64,000 nucleotides of DNA from Pinibacter sp031553495. GTDB lineage: Bacteria; Bacteroidota; Bacteroidia; Chitinophagales; Chitinophagaceae. Within the stretch, counting starts at the first letter, position 1. Each line of letters starts with the position of its first letter. The notes under the pieces were generated by a model. It was not told the DNA's origin, did no database searches, and saw nothing but the letters and a program-made list of their open reading frames with translations. The DNA is taken from NCBI GenBank assembly GCA_031553495.1, contig JAVBLN010000016.1, forward strand, positions 1-64,000, read 5' to 3'. The position numbers were made by a program, and so were the translations under genes. Positions 9,432-18,128 of the stretch are shown piece by piece.

Positions 9432-9500
9432 CTGTTGAAGTGTGCGACGCAACAAAAGTTCAATAGTAGCAATACTGCCGGGTCCATAATAAAAAAAAAT
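9432..9500 (-). repeat. Dispersed inverted-repeat end, subtype A (locus 4)
   Basis: On the + strand: GTTGAAGTGTGCGACGCAAC, then AAAAGTTCAATAGTAGC, then a CTGCCGGGTCC block and an A-run. It is squeezed between the GH29 start and the next gene's stop. AAAGTTCAA replaces the usual GATGCTTAA, a variant also seen at 23301-23320. Confidence 0.75.
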
Positions 9501-9532
9501 GTGATCGAGGTTACTAATAAAAAATTTTGAAC

Positions 9533-10684
9533 TTATTTTTTCTTCTTTCCTTTTCCTTCTTTCCACTCAATTTTAAAAACATAAGTTTCCGATACTTTAC
9601 CGCCATTAATATTAACGTCCCCGGCGGCATAAAAATAAGTGGGCTTGCCTTTTTCCAATAATACGGCAGGGCGCTCGAGCTTGCCCGAATGGTCGCGAAC
9701 AAAGTAACCGGGTTGCTTTAAAAGTTTATCCCTGTCATCTAACGTTTTCCAATAATCGAAAATATTTCCCATTGCTATTTTAGCATTAGCCAGTTTAAAC
9801 TCAAGCCCTGTTGTAGATTCCCACAAGATAATATCACCATAAATGCCGGTATTTCCGCCAAGATTGTCTGTAGTGAGCATATAATATTTTCCACCGGTTT
9901 TAAAAACCTGCGCGTCTTCTATATAAGAAACGTTATCGGAAATTGGCGCATCGCACATGGTGTACGGTCCTTCCAGCTTATCGGAAACGGCATATCCGTA
10001 CTTGGCCTTCATATGTTCCGGTGTGCCGCATTTATAGTAGATGTAGTATTTTTTACCAATCTTCATAAAGGCCGGATTATCCGCGCCAATCGCGGCTTTA
10101 TAGGTCCAGTGTTTTGGATCTCTTGACGCTTCTACCATTATACCGCCGTTATTACCGGCATACCGCCATGGGCCATATATGTTATCGGCAATCATCATCC
10201 CGGTGCGCATACCATTATCTCCGGTGGGATTCTGACAGATGTAAAGAAGTATGTATTTCCCATCTACATATTCAATACGGGGATTGTGCGGGGCAGACAT
10301 TGTTTTCGGATCGGGGAACATGGCGGTTTTCATAATAGTACTCACATAAGAAAACGGGCCCTCCGGCCGGTCGCCAACAAAATGTGCGACTTCCGCATTT
10401 GGCCCGGTCCATCCTTCCATACCTTCCGCAGCAGGCCAGCGACTGCCAAACATGTGAATCTTTCCATCTTTACCTTTGATAGGCGAATTACACCAGTTAT
10501 ACCAACCAGGATCAGACAATGCCACACCAACATATTTAGCAGTTAGCGCCATATGCGAATATGGTAATTTATGTTGCTTTCCTACAGCAGTTCGCAAGCA
10601 TGTATCCTGCGCAACAACAGGCAAAACAAGTAAACAACTTACTGCAAGGAGCGCGAAAGTTCTATACTTTTTATTTATTTTCAT
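9533..10684 (-). CDS. GH43/GH117-like five-bladed propeller glycosidase, family unassigned
   Basis: 383 residues with a signal peptide (MKINKKYRTFALLAVSCLLV). Repeated blade phrases typical of five-bladed glycosidases are visible: SPIKGKDGKIHMFGSRWP, APHNPRIEYVDGKYILLYI, ADNPAFMKIGKKYYIYYKCG, IEDAQVFKTGGKYYMLTTD, and ERPAVLLEKGKPTYFYAA. The classic GH43 N-terminal Asp-Pro-Asp base motif is not recognisable, so I do not assign GH43 itself; GH117 or another propeller family is possible. The C-terminus is strongly basic (KEGKGKKKK). It lies 20 bp downstream of the clan GH-D gene, so they likely share an operon. Substrate unknown. Confidence 0.65.
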   Translation of the reverse strand: MKINKKYRTFALLAVSCLLVLPVVAQDTCLRTAVGKQHKLPYSHMALTAKYVGVALSDPGWYNWCNSPIKGKDGKIHMFGSRWPAAEGMEGWTGPNAEVAHFVGDRPEGPFSYVSTIMKTAMFPDPKTMSAPHNPRIEYVDGKYILLYICQNPTGDNGMRTGMMIADNIYGPWRYAGNNGGIMVEASRDPKHWTYKAAIGADNPAFMKIGKKYYIYYKCGTPEHMKAKYGYAVSDKLEGPYTMCDAPISDNVSYIEDAQVFKTGGKYYMLTTDNLGGNTGIYGDIILWESTTGLEFKLANAKIAMGNIFDYWKTLDDRDKLLKQPGYFVRDHSGKLERPAVLLEKGKPTYFYAAGDVNINGGKVSETYVFKIEWKEGKGKKKK

Positions 10685-10704
10685 AGCGTTTATTTTTTCG
10701 ACGA

Positions 10705-12708
10705 TTATTGTTCAATTCTTAAAATCATTGCATCTTTTCCCTGTATTATTATTTTTTCATTATCGGCCAAATGTTTTACAATACCGGAAAACAATTCTTT
10801 ACTGATATACTTTAATGCTTTGTTCAAGCCAAATTCACTGAAGTGTAGATTCAACTCCTTTGCATTATTCTCATAGTTAAACAAAGCAATGTATGTATAA
10901 CGTTTATCGTTGTACGAAAATATTTCCGGAGCCGACTCCCCGTTCTTAATATTAACAGCCTTGAAATTACTTTTTTGCCGAGCTAATACCAGCAGGTCTT
11001 CCTTTTGTAACAACTGCTTTGTGTACTCTTTCCAATTACCGCCAACAGTATAATCGTCACCCATAATTACGGTTCCGGTAATAAGAGACGAAGCCAGCCG
11101 TGCCCGGTTTTCACCTTCGGTAGCGCCGCTCAATACCACATGATCCGCATCCACATAATCATATAGTTTATTTTGCCACCAGCCTAGCCCGGTGCTATTC
11201 AAAGTGTAAGCGGTTTCATTCATATTCCTGAAAGCATCGCAGGCAATACGGCGTATATGCGCATAACGGTAAGTAGCAATATTTGGTGAAATGGCCACAT
11301 ACACCAACATGCTTCCATCAATTTCATTTGTAAGGCACTCCATTCCTTGCCTAAAAGCCTGCATGCCGGTATGTACATTCTTATCGTAGTAGGCATCAGC
11401 CTCCGCGGCAGCATGTCCTATAAAATCTATCTTGATCATTTCAAAGCCGCAATCCTTAAAGTATTTTATAAAATGGGCTATTCTCTTTTTTGTGGCAGGA
11501 TGTGTAGGATCAATTGCCCTGGCTCCGTCAAAATCATGATACCCGCCATTTACTTTTGTCCAGCAATCACGATAAAAAAAATCGGAACCTTCTACTTTGC
11601 GATCTCCATTTTTTCCCCAATCGGTAAAGGGAGCCCAGTATATACCCGGCCTGAATCCCTTTTGTTTACAATAAGCAACGAACCGTTTTAATTGAGCCGC
11701 GCTAAACATATCCCAATAAGAATCCAGGTCTATATACAATGTATTTTCTTCGTTTCGAAAGGCCTTACATGAATCTGCAAAAAAATCAACAACCGCTTTG
11801 GTGTTAGTTTCATTCAGCTTAGTTTGAATAACACCCCAGCTATTCCAGCCCATTGGCTTGGGTTTAGTCCATGCCGTAATATACCGGGCTGTTTCATTGG
11901 CTACACATGCTGCATAAGCTTCCATACCTTTTTGCCAGTTATCAAAATAACCGATCATAAACTTTGGTGAAACGCAATCAGTACCATTTAAGCCGAGTAC
12001 ACCATGCTTTGCTTTATCTCTTGTTACTAGGCTGTCGGCATAGCCCGAAAACACATTTATGCTTGCGCTGTAGTCACCGGTAGCATTTATACTGATACCG
12101 GATTTCCAATCAGTCTGCTGAATAGAACCCATTACAAAACCTTTGCTATCGTTGTTATCATAAATAGTTGTTACCTCAGCACTGGTAAAATTCGCTTGTT
12201 CAAGCGCGGACATCTTGTAACGGATCCATGCGTCATTATCAAAAGGAACAAATACAGCCCGGTTATCTCCGGCCTGCTTCAACACAACATCACCTTTAAG
12301 AGCAGACAAATAATTTACGCCTTCTGTAAAGCCCTTAATTTCCACCTGGGTTACAAAATAATTTACACCGGGATTAATAAAAAAGTATTGAGTAGCAGTT
12401 GTACCTTTTTCGAAAGTGTGGGTAATTGAAATTCGCTTTGCATTGCCGGGCAACTGCTGCTGAGAGAATTTGATCTTTGTGTGTGCTGGCGTTGTGTAAT
12501 TGTTGAAACTATTGCCCACCTCTATTTTTGCATTTTTAATTCTTTCAATACCGTTAAAGATCACATCATAAGAACCTACGGAAAGGTTATACTTTATAAA
12601 ATTATTTTCTCCAAAGGGAATGGTCTTAACCGTTTGAGAATAACTATGTCCACACAAAAAACAAAACGCAACAACAATCGCATTAAAATTTAAACCCAGT
12701 TTTTTCAT
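10705..12708 (-). CDS. Clan GH-D (GH27/GH36-like) alpha-galactosidase-type enzyme
   Basis: 667 residues with signal peptide (MKKLGLNFNAIVVAFCFLCGHSYS cut near 25). An N-terminal beta-rich domain is followed by a TIM barrel beginning PKPMGWNSWG, with DLDSYWDMF, GIYWAPFTDWG, MIKIDFIGH (Asp near 428, expected nucleophile) and RRIACDAFRN (Asp near 491, expected acid/base), then a small C-terminal beta-domain. The spacing and motifs are those of retaining alpha-galactosidases and relatives. Specificity could instead be alpha-N-acetylgalactosamine or beta-L-arabinopyranose. It is a paralogue of the enzyme at 61680-63899. It leads a two-gene unit with the GH43-like gene and is preceded by a complete paired repeat. 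Confidence 0.85.
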   Translation of the reverse strand: MKKLGLNFNAIVVAFCFLCGHSYSQTVKTIPFGENNFIKYNLSVGSYDVIFNGIERIKNAKIEVGNSFNNYTTPAHTKIKFSQQQLPGNAKRISITHTFEKGTTATQYFFINPGVNYFVTQVEIKGFTEGVNYLSALKGDVVLKQAGDNRAVFVPFDNDAWIRYKMSALEQANFTSAEVTTIYDNNDSKGFVMGSIQQTDWKSGISINATGDYSASINVFSGYADSLVTRDKAKHGVLGLNGTDCVSPKFMIGYFDNWQKGMEAYAACVANETARYITAWTKPKPMGWNSWGVIQTKLNETNTKAVVDFFADSCKAFRNEENTLYIDLDSYWDMFSAAQLKRFVAYCKQKGFRPGIYWAPFTDWGKNGDRKVEGSDFFYRDCWTKVNGGYHDFDGARAIDPTHPATKKRIAHFIKYFKDCGFEMIKIDFIGHAAAEADAYYDKNVHTGMQAFRQGMECLTNEIDGSMLVYVAISPNIATYRYAHIRRIACDAFRNMNETAYTLNSTGLGWWQNKLYDYVDADHVVLSGATEGENRARLASSLITGTVIMGDDYTVGGNWKEYTKQLLQKEDLLVLARQKSNFKAVNIKNGESAPEIFSYNDKRYTYIALFNYENNAKELNLHFSEFGLNKALKYISKELFSGIVKHLADNEKIIIQGKDAMILRIEQ

Positions 12709-12780
12709 AAGTAAGAGTTTTTAATCAGGTTAATCAATTTAGCTTTCCACCAATTACCAACAGCCACTTGTAAAACCATT

Positions 12781-13047
12781 TTATGTATGGGCCCGGCGGT
12801 TGTGCTACTATTAAGCATCGTTGCGTCGCACACTTCAACAGTTTCAAGAAATTGAACAATATATACTTGCAACCTATGTTAAGCCCATCAATAAAATAAA
12901 TTATTCCTTTTTATACACTACACTTCTTATTAGTGAGGCCGACATTCAGAACGCATTCCGAATAATGCACAATAGCGAACAAACCGCAGAAGAGTGCGAC
13001 GCAACGATGCTTAATAGTAGCAATACAGCCCGGTACATAATAAAAAT
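12781..13047. repeat. Paired dispersed repeat, A/A ends (locus 5)
   Basis: Two facing ends make a 267-bp unit. The arms 12803-12831 and 12994-13022 are identical over 29 bp in inverted orientation, and homology continues outward into GGGCCCGG / CCGGGCTG and an A/T-run. The inner 150 bp is AT-rich without a credible gene, and includes the motif GCACAATAGCGAACAAACCG shared with 23265-23285. The structure is MITE-like, but no target-site duplication could be fixed by eye. Confidence 0.8.
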
Positions 13048-13101
13048 TACGTTCTGAACAGCAACATGATCAATAATTATTTACCACCTATACAACATCC
13101 A

Positions 13102-15357
13102 TTAGTTCATTCTTATTTCGTACACTCCATTTTTTACTGTTGCAAAAGATATGGTACCATCAGCACCTTTGTTATACTTAATTTTTTTGCCGGTCTTATC
13201 TGTTAAAGAAAATGAACCCGGCAATTTAATACGGCAAGGTTCTCCACTTCCTGACTTTATAGAGACGTTCTTTAGCTTTCCATTATTCCAAACCATGTCA
13301 ACCTCAAAATTTCCGCGGGCACACAAACCCTTTACGGATCCGCTTTTCCAAACATCCGGCAAAGCAGGTAAAAACTTAATGAAGCCTTCATGACTTTGCA
13401 ATAACAATTCAGCTATCGCAGCCGTATAACCGAAATTTCCATCTATCTGGAAAGGAGGATGCGCACATAAAAGGTTGTTGTAAACTCCACCACCGTACTG
13501 ATAATCTACGCCTGAAGGTTGAACAGGATTTATAAAATTGCGCAGAATACTATAGGCACGATTACCATCCAGCAAACGAGCCCAAAAATTTATCTTCCAT
13601 GCAATAGACCAACCTGTCGCATGGTCTCCTCTTGCATTCAGGCTTACTTTTGCAGCCTCAAACAAATCGGGGGTTTCTGTAGTAATTTGTCTTCCCGGAT
13701 GTAGCCCGAACAAATGAGATACATGACGATGTTTATTTGTAGAATCATCTCTGTCAGTTTCCCACTCTTGTATTTGTCCCCATTTGCCAATTTTGGGTTT
13801 CAGCAACTTTTCTCTCATTTCATATACACGTTGTCTATAGGTAGCATCTATCTTGAGTGTATCAGCCGCTTCTATGTAATTGGTGAATAGATCAAATACT
13901 ATTTCCTGGTCGTAAGTAACTCCTTCTTCTTCAGGCCCCTGCTCCGGCGACCAGCCATCCGGGGTTACCAAAGTGCCGTCCGGTCTTTCTTTTAAGTGGT
14001 CTTCCCAAAATTCGCACAACTCTTTCAGTATAGGATAAGCGAATTCTTTCAAATACTTTTTATCTTTTGTAAAAGCATAATGTTCCCATACATGCTGCGC
14101 ATACCATGCGCTTCCCGGTGGGTTCCATTTCCATCCGGATCCTCCATAAATGTTATTCTCCGTTTGTACCGTCCAGCCGCGAACACCTTTATAATACTCA
14201 TCTGTAGCTTTACTTCTAACTTCCCTGATGCTGTTGATATAATCAAGAAAAGGCCACTGACACTCGGATAAATTCGTAGACTCCGACGGCCAATAATTCA
14301 TTTGAACATTTATATTAGAATGGTAATCACAACGCCATGGCGGATTATTGCTATTGTTCCAAAGCCCTTGCAAATTAGCCGGAAGTCCTCCTTTACGCGA
14401 TGAGCTGATCAATAAATAACGTCCATACTGAAACAATAAAGCTTCTAATGAAAAATCAGTTTTTTGTTTATAATCAAGAAGTCTTTTATTTAAAGGCTGC
14501 TGAAGAGTTTCCGTGTTTGTCTGCCCAAGGTTTATGCTTACCTTATCAAACAATTTTTTATAATCAGCTATATGAGCTGCTTTCAACTGATCATACGTTT
14601 TGGATTCAAAAGCCTTCTTAACTTGTTTTGCTTGTAGCAGGTTCACTTTATCGTTGCGCCATCCCTTCCTGCTATTCTGAAGATAATTGGTTTGAGCAGT
14701 AAGAAACACCACAAACTCATCAGCATTCTTTATTTCAAGAAAATTACCTGTTGTATTCCGGACGGCCTTTATACTGCCACCTTTCAGCTTTACTACAAGT
14801 TCGGCTTTATACTGCAGGCCATTTTCCAAACTTCCCGAAAATTGCAATGTATTTCCTGCAACTGTAAAATTTCCATTATGCGCATCCTTCATATACACTT
14901 TGCAGGAGTAGGCGCCTTTTTGATTTGCAGTAAACCGAAGTACGGTTACTTTATCGGGGAAGCTGCAGAAATATTCACGATCATACTGCTCACCGTTTTG
15001 AATGTATTTTACCTTGTGAATCGCATTTGCAATATCTAACGTTCTTGAATAACCGCTAAAATCTTTTGTTTTGTTTTCGAAATCAATATAAAGATCTCCA
15101 AAAGCCTGGTATGCCCCGGTTTCTTTTTCATCACCCGTCCATAAGGACTGTTCATTAAATTGCAAATGCTCCTGTTCAACTCCACCAAAAACCATAGCGC
15201 CCATTCTGCCATTACCAATGGGCAAAGCCTCCGCCATCCAATCTATTGCAGGAGCATTATATTGCAAAGAAAGGTTTTGCGCATTCATTTGCGCAAATAC
15301 AGACTGGCTTATAAACAATAGCACAATTGTAACTATTTGAAATAAGTTCTTTCTCAT
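13102..15357 (-). CDS. GH95 alpha-L-fucosidase (or alpha-L-galactosidase), secreted
   Basis: 751 residues with signal peptide (MRKNLFQIVTIVLLFISQSVFA). GH95 enzymes are inverting, usually acting on terminal Fuc-alpha-1,2-Gal. Layout: N-terminal beta-domain (WMAEALPIGNGRMGAMVFGG), linker, (alpha/alpha)6 barrel, C-terminal beta-domain. All expected active-site positions are present: DYHSNINVQMNYW (the two Asn that hold the catalytic Asp system, near 346-348), SPEQGP (Glu near 472) and IDGNFGYTAAIAELLLQSHEG (Asp near 639). It is downstream of the small orphan protein by 28 bp and upstream of a paired repeat, so it closes a three-gene run with the esterase. Confidence 0.94.
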   Translation of the reverse strand: MRKNLFQIVTIVLLFISQSVFAQMNAQNLSLQYNAPAIDWMAEALPIGNGRMGAMVFGGVEQEHLQFNEQSLWTGDEKETGAYQAFGDLYIDFENKTKDFSGYSRTLDIANAIHKVKYIQNGEQYDREYFCSFPDKVTVLRFTANQKGAYSCKVYMKDAHNGNFTVAGNTLQFSGSLENGLQYKAELVVKLKGGSIKAVRNTTGNFLEIKNADEFVVFLTAQTNYLQNSRKGWRNDKVNLLQAKQVKKAFESKTYDQLKAAHIADYKKLFDKVSINLGQTNTETLQQPLNKRLLDYKQKTDFSLEALLFQYGRYLLISSSRKGGLPANLQGLWNNSNNPPWRCDYHSNINVQMNYWPSESTNLSECQWPFLDYINSIREVRSKATDEYYKGVRGWTVQTENNIYGGSGWKWNPPGSAWYAQHVWEHYAFTKDKKYLKEFAYPILKELCEFWEDHLKERPDGTLVTPDGWSPEQGPEEEGVTYDQEIVFDLFTNYIEAADTLKIDATYRQRVYEMREKLLKPKIGKWGQIQEWETDRDDSTNKHRHVSHLFGLHPGRQITTETPDLFEAAKVSLNARGDHATGWSIAWKINFWARLLDGNRAYSILRNFINPVQPSGVDYQYGGGVYNNLLCAHPPFQIDGNFGYTAAIAELLLQSHEGFIKFLPALPDVWKSGSVKGLCARGNFEVDMVWNNGKLKNVSIKSGSGEPCRIKLPGSFSLTDKTGKKIKYNKGADGTISFATVKNGVYEIRMN

Positions 15358-15385
15358 TGTTATATCTTTATTTTTTTCTTTGATT

Positions 15386-15850
15386 TCATTTTTGAGAAAC
15401 AGGGCTTTTCTGATTCACATCCTCTGCAATTGAAACCTCCGTTACATTAAATTGTATTTTCTTCCCCTTAACATCAGGAAGCGGACATAACGTTACATTG
15501 GTGTGTCCGTCTTCACTCTCTATTTCAATCAATGAGTTTTCACGCTGCTCATCTCCCTTTTTGGTAGCCCCTTTGTATTGAGTTTTACCATTCTTTAAAT
15601 ATTCACTCCAACTACAAAAAAGCACTTCCTTAATCTCGGTATCAAGAACCTCTGTTTCACCTTCGTGAAGGACAGATATAATGATCTTTTCACTATTGAT
15701 ACTAATTGATGCTTTAACCGGTATTTCCATTGTTACAGAGCCATACGTAAGCATTCTGATCTTGTCGCATGTTAATAATACCTTCTTGTCACATTGTCCA
15801 TAAGAAACATAACTGACTAATACCATTAGTAAAGCGAATAATTTTTTCAT
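15386..15850 (-). CDS. Small secreted protein of unknown function
   Basis: 154 residues: a clear signal peptide (MKKLFALLMVLVSYVSYG) and a mature part of about 135 residues that looks all-beta (ASISINSEKIIISVLHEG, IQFNVTEVSIAED). It has four cysteines in the mature protein (Cys-Asp-Lys near 20, LLTCDK, LFCSWSEY, VTLCPLP) that could form disulfides. I do not recognise a family. It sits in a tight run between the SGNH esterase (38 bp upstream) and GH95 (28 bp downstream), so it is probably made with them. It could be a glycan-binding accessory or an unrelated exported protein; the sequence does not decide. Confidence 0.8.
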   Translation of the reverse strand: MKKLFALLMVLVSYVSYGQCDKKVLLTCDKIRMLTYGSVTMEIPVKASISINSEKIIISVLHEGETEVLDTEIKEVLFCSWSEYLKNGKTQYKGATKKGDEQRENSLIEIESEDGHTNVTLCPLPDVKGKKIQFNVTEVSIAEDVNQKSPVSQK

Positions 15851-15888
15851 GACTGAGGGATTTTAAGTTTTCATCAAGATATCGAAAA

Positions 15889-17871
15889 TTACTGGATCCT
15901 ATACTTGCTATTTTCTGTAACACCGCGCCAGTTATCAGTTCTGAACGGTTCCGCCGGAAAGCCTTCTGCATTAAATAAATTAGCATCAATAGGATCATCG
16001 CACCATGCATAGCGTACCGCAACAGGATTTTTTACCGCATCTGACGATACAACGATCGCATTACCTTCTATGCGAGCCTGTGCGTAATAGAATTTTTTAT
16101 CTGCACCTGCAATTTCAAATCCCTTTATGTACCCATACTTATCTTTTACCATCCATTTGTTATTGCTTACGTTTGAAAACTTCAGGCTAACAGAATTTCC
16201 ATTTACTGCCATAGATTCATATTTTGGCCCTCCGCAAACAATATTCTCCCCATAAGTTTTGTTCAGCGCCAATGCAGCAAGACGTTTACCGACATCTTGT
16301 TTATTTTTCGGATGAATATCATACGATTCTCCCACATCAATAATTACAGCCATACCGGTGTTGGGTAAAGCCAATGCCATAGCCTGCGCTTCTCTTAACT
16401 CTGCCCATGCGCTTCCAACCAGGCTATTGCCGTTAGCGGCATTAAAATTCGCCAACTGCACAAAATAAAATGGAAAGTCACCCTGTTTCCATTGTTTTCT
16501 CCAATCACTTATCATCAGCGGAAATGATTTTCTATATTGAAAAGCCCTATTAGCATTGTTCTCGCCTTGGTACCATATGGCTCCCTTAATGCTCATTGGA
16601 ACCAATGGGTTAATCATGGCATTATATAATAATGACGGATAATCGTTTGCTCCTATTCCCATATTTCCCGCATTAATTTCTGCAATCCTGAACGCCCAAT
16701 CTCCTACCAGCGATTGCTTTTTATTGCTTACTTCAACATACATATCCTTTTCCTCTCCCCATAAGCCACCGCCGCCACCGCCATCTTCCACTCTTACCGC
16801 TATCACATTATTTCCCTGGTGCAAAATACCGGCAGGAATAGTGTATTTGCGGTTCATATTATATCCCTGTGTGGCACCAATCTTTACACCATTCACATAA
16901 GTTTCATCATTATCATCGATAGTACCCAAGCTGAGAGTAGCTGATTTCCCGGCATCCGCAGCGCTTATGTTAATCGTTTTTCTAAACCATACTATGCCAT
17001 CGAAAACCGGGCCCAACTGCCTGTTTTCCCACATGGATGGAAGTTGCATTTTTGTCCATGATCTGTCATCAACAGACTCATTTTTCCATGTATTAACAGT
17101 TGTTGCATCAGGCAGATTATCCTGTACATTCTGCATAAGTTGAATCATCTTTTTCTTACGCACAGCCAGTAGAGAGTCGGTGCTAAGAACAGGTAAAGAT
17201 TTAATTTCATCTCCAAAAACATCACTATTGTCAATACTTTCGCGGCTTGTCCATGTTTCTACATCAGTACCGCCCCATGTAGAGTTGATCAGACCAATAG
17301 GCACTTTCAATTCTTTATACAACGCTCTTCCGAAAAAATAGCCAACAGCAGAAAAAGGACTGATCACTGCAGGACTACAGTTTTCCCATTTGCCGCCCTT
17401 TACATCATCAGTTGCTGTAGTACTTATATTTTTTTCAACAGTAAATAAACGGATATCAGGATAATTGGCATTGGCCACTTCCTGTTGATAGTTTACCACT
17501 GTAGTCCATCCATTAACAGGCTGCTCCATGTTCGACTGACCTGAACACACCCATACATCACCCATCATAACATTGTTCAACGTTATTGAATTTTTTCCTT
17601 TCACAACAAGATCATACGGCCCCCCGGCGCTTTCCGGCGAAAGTGTAACAACCCACTTTCCTGTTTTGTCGGCTTTTACTTTTTTTACCTGGTTGTGAAA
17701 TGCCACTGAAACAGTTTCTCCTTTTGATGCCCAACCCCAAATTTTTATATCCTTATCACGCTGCAACACCATATTATCACTAAAAATTTTTGGCAGCCTG
17801 ACCTGTGCATATAACGATGAAGAGCCAAACAATGTAACAGTAATGAATAAACGAAAAAGAAAAAATTTCAT
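15889..17871 (-). CDS. SGNH acetylesterase (sialate O-acetylesterase-like) with jelly-roll insert
   Basis: 660 residues, secreted. Block I of the SGNH fold is DVWVCSGQSNMEQPVNGW (Ser near 113), then INSTWGGTDVETW and AIWYQGENNA, and the Asp-X-His pair in YDIHPKNKQDVG near 518-520. Between the halves is a GH2-like beta-sandwich at about residues 265-390 (WFRKTINISAADAGKSATLS, NGVKIGATQG, VRVEDGGGGGG). Split SGNH enzymes of this type remove O-acetyl groups; characterised relatives include sialate O-acetylesterases and plant xyloglucan acetylesterases (CE20). With fucosidases around it, deacetylating a branched glycan before exo-attack is likely. Start of a run with the orphan protein and GH95. 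Confidence 0.9.
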   Translation of the reverse strand: MKFFLFRLFITVTLFGSSSLYAQVRLPKIFSDNMVLQRDKDIKIWGWASKGETVSVAFHNQVKKVKADKTGKWVVTLSPESAGGPYDLVVKGKNSITLNNVMMGDVWVCSGQSNMEQPVNGWTTVVNYQQEVANANYPDIRLFTVEKNISTTATDDVKGGKWENCSPAVISPFSAVGYFFGRALYKELKVPIGLINSTWGGTDVETWTSRESIDNSDVFGDEIKSLPVLSTDSLLAVRKKKMIQLMQNVQDNLPDATTVNTWKNESVDDRSWTKMQLPSMWENRQLGPVFDGIVWFRKTINISAADAGKSATLSLGTIDDNDETYVNGVKIGATQGYNMNRKYTIPAGILHQGNNVIAVRVEDGGGGGGLWGEEKDMYVEVSNKKQSLVGDWAFRIAEINAGNMGIGANDYPSLLYNAMINPLVPMSIKGAIWYQGENNANRAFQYRKSFPLMISDWRKQWKQGDFPFYFVQLANFNAANGNSLVGSAWAELREAQAMALALPNTGMAVIIDVGESYDIHPKNKQDVGKRLAALALNKTYGENIVCGGPKYESMAVNGNSVSLKFSNVSNNKWMVKDKYGYIKGFEIAGADKKFYYAQARIEGNAIVVSSDAVKNPVAVRYAWCDDPIDANLFNAEGFPAEPFRTDNWRGVTENSKYRIQ

Positions 17872-17903
17872 AAAATAAAATTTAGAGATTTACCAACGAA
17901 TAG

Positions 17904-17989
17904 TTGAAAATTGAAAGTGCTTTATACTTTGGTTGCAAGTGAAAACAAAAGCACTATCAACTATCAACCAACAACTATCAACCAACCCG
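17904..17989. repeat. Composite heptamer-array / 38-bp palindromic core element
   Basis: A short array (TTGAAAA, TTGAAAG) leads into a 38-bp core at 17917-17954 whose ends GTGCTTT and AAAGCAC are inverted. It is followed by a second array starting at 17953: ACTATCA, ACTATCA, ACCAACA, ACTATCA, ACCAACC. The core matches 40667-40704 in opposite orientation (31 of 38 bases by eye), and there too it is flanked by heptamer arrays. It directly abuts the dispersed repeat at 17990. Confidence 0.75.
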
Positions 17990-18066
17990 CTGAATAGCAT
18001 TCCTACCGTACAAGTGAGTGACACAACGGATGCTTAATAGTAGCACTACCGCCGGTATCAAAAAAA
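17990..18066 (-). repeat. Dispersed inverted-repeat end, subtype B (locus 6)
   Basis: On the + strand: GAATAGCATTCCTACCGTAC, AAGTGAGTGACACAAC, then CGGATGCTTAATAGTAGCAC, CCGCCGG and an A-run. It has one extra G in CGGATGC compared with all other copies, which argues against the conserved frame in this repeat being translated. Confidence 0.8.
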
Positions 18067-18128
18067 TAACGCACAAAATTATTCTGCTTGAAGAACAATT
18101 TTTATGACTTAAAAAAACATATCTGTCG

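Noticed and set aside
12821..13057. A 78-codon plus-strand ORF reading through the paired repeat; similar phrases (SDTTMLNSS, CDATMLNSS) appear in ORFs at 29429 and 48209
   Set aside because: The shared peptide comes from the common repeat DNA. One copy (18030) has a one-base insertion that breaks the frame, and the ORFs have no leader or domain.
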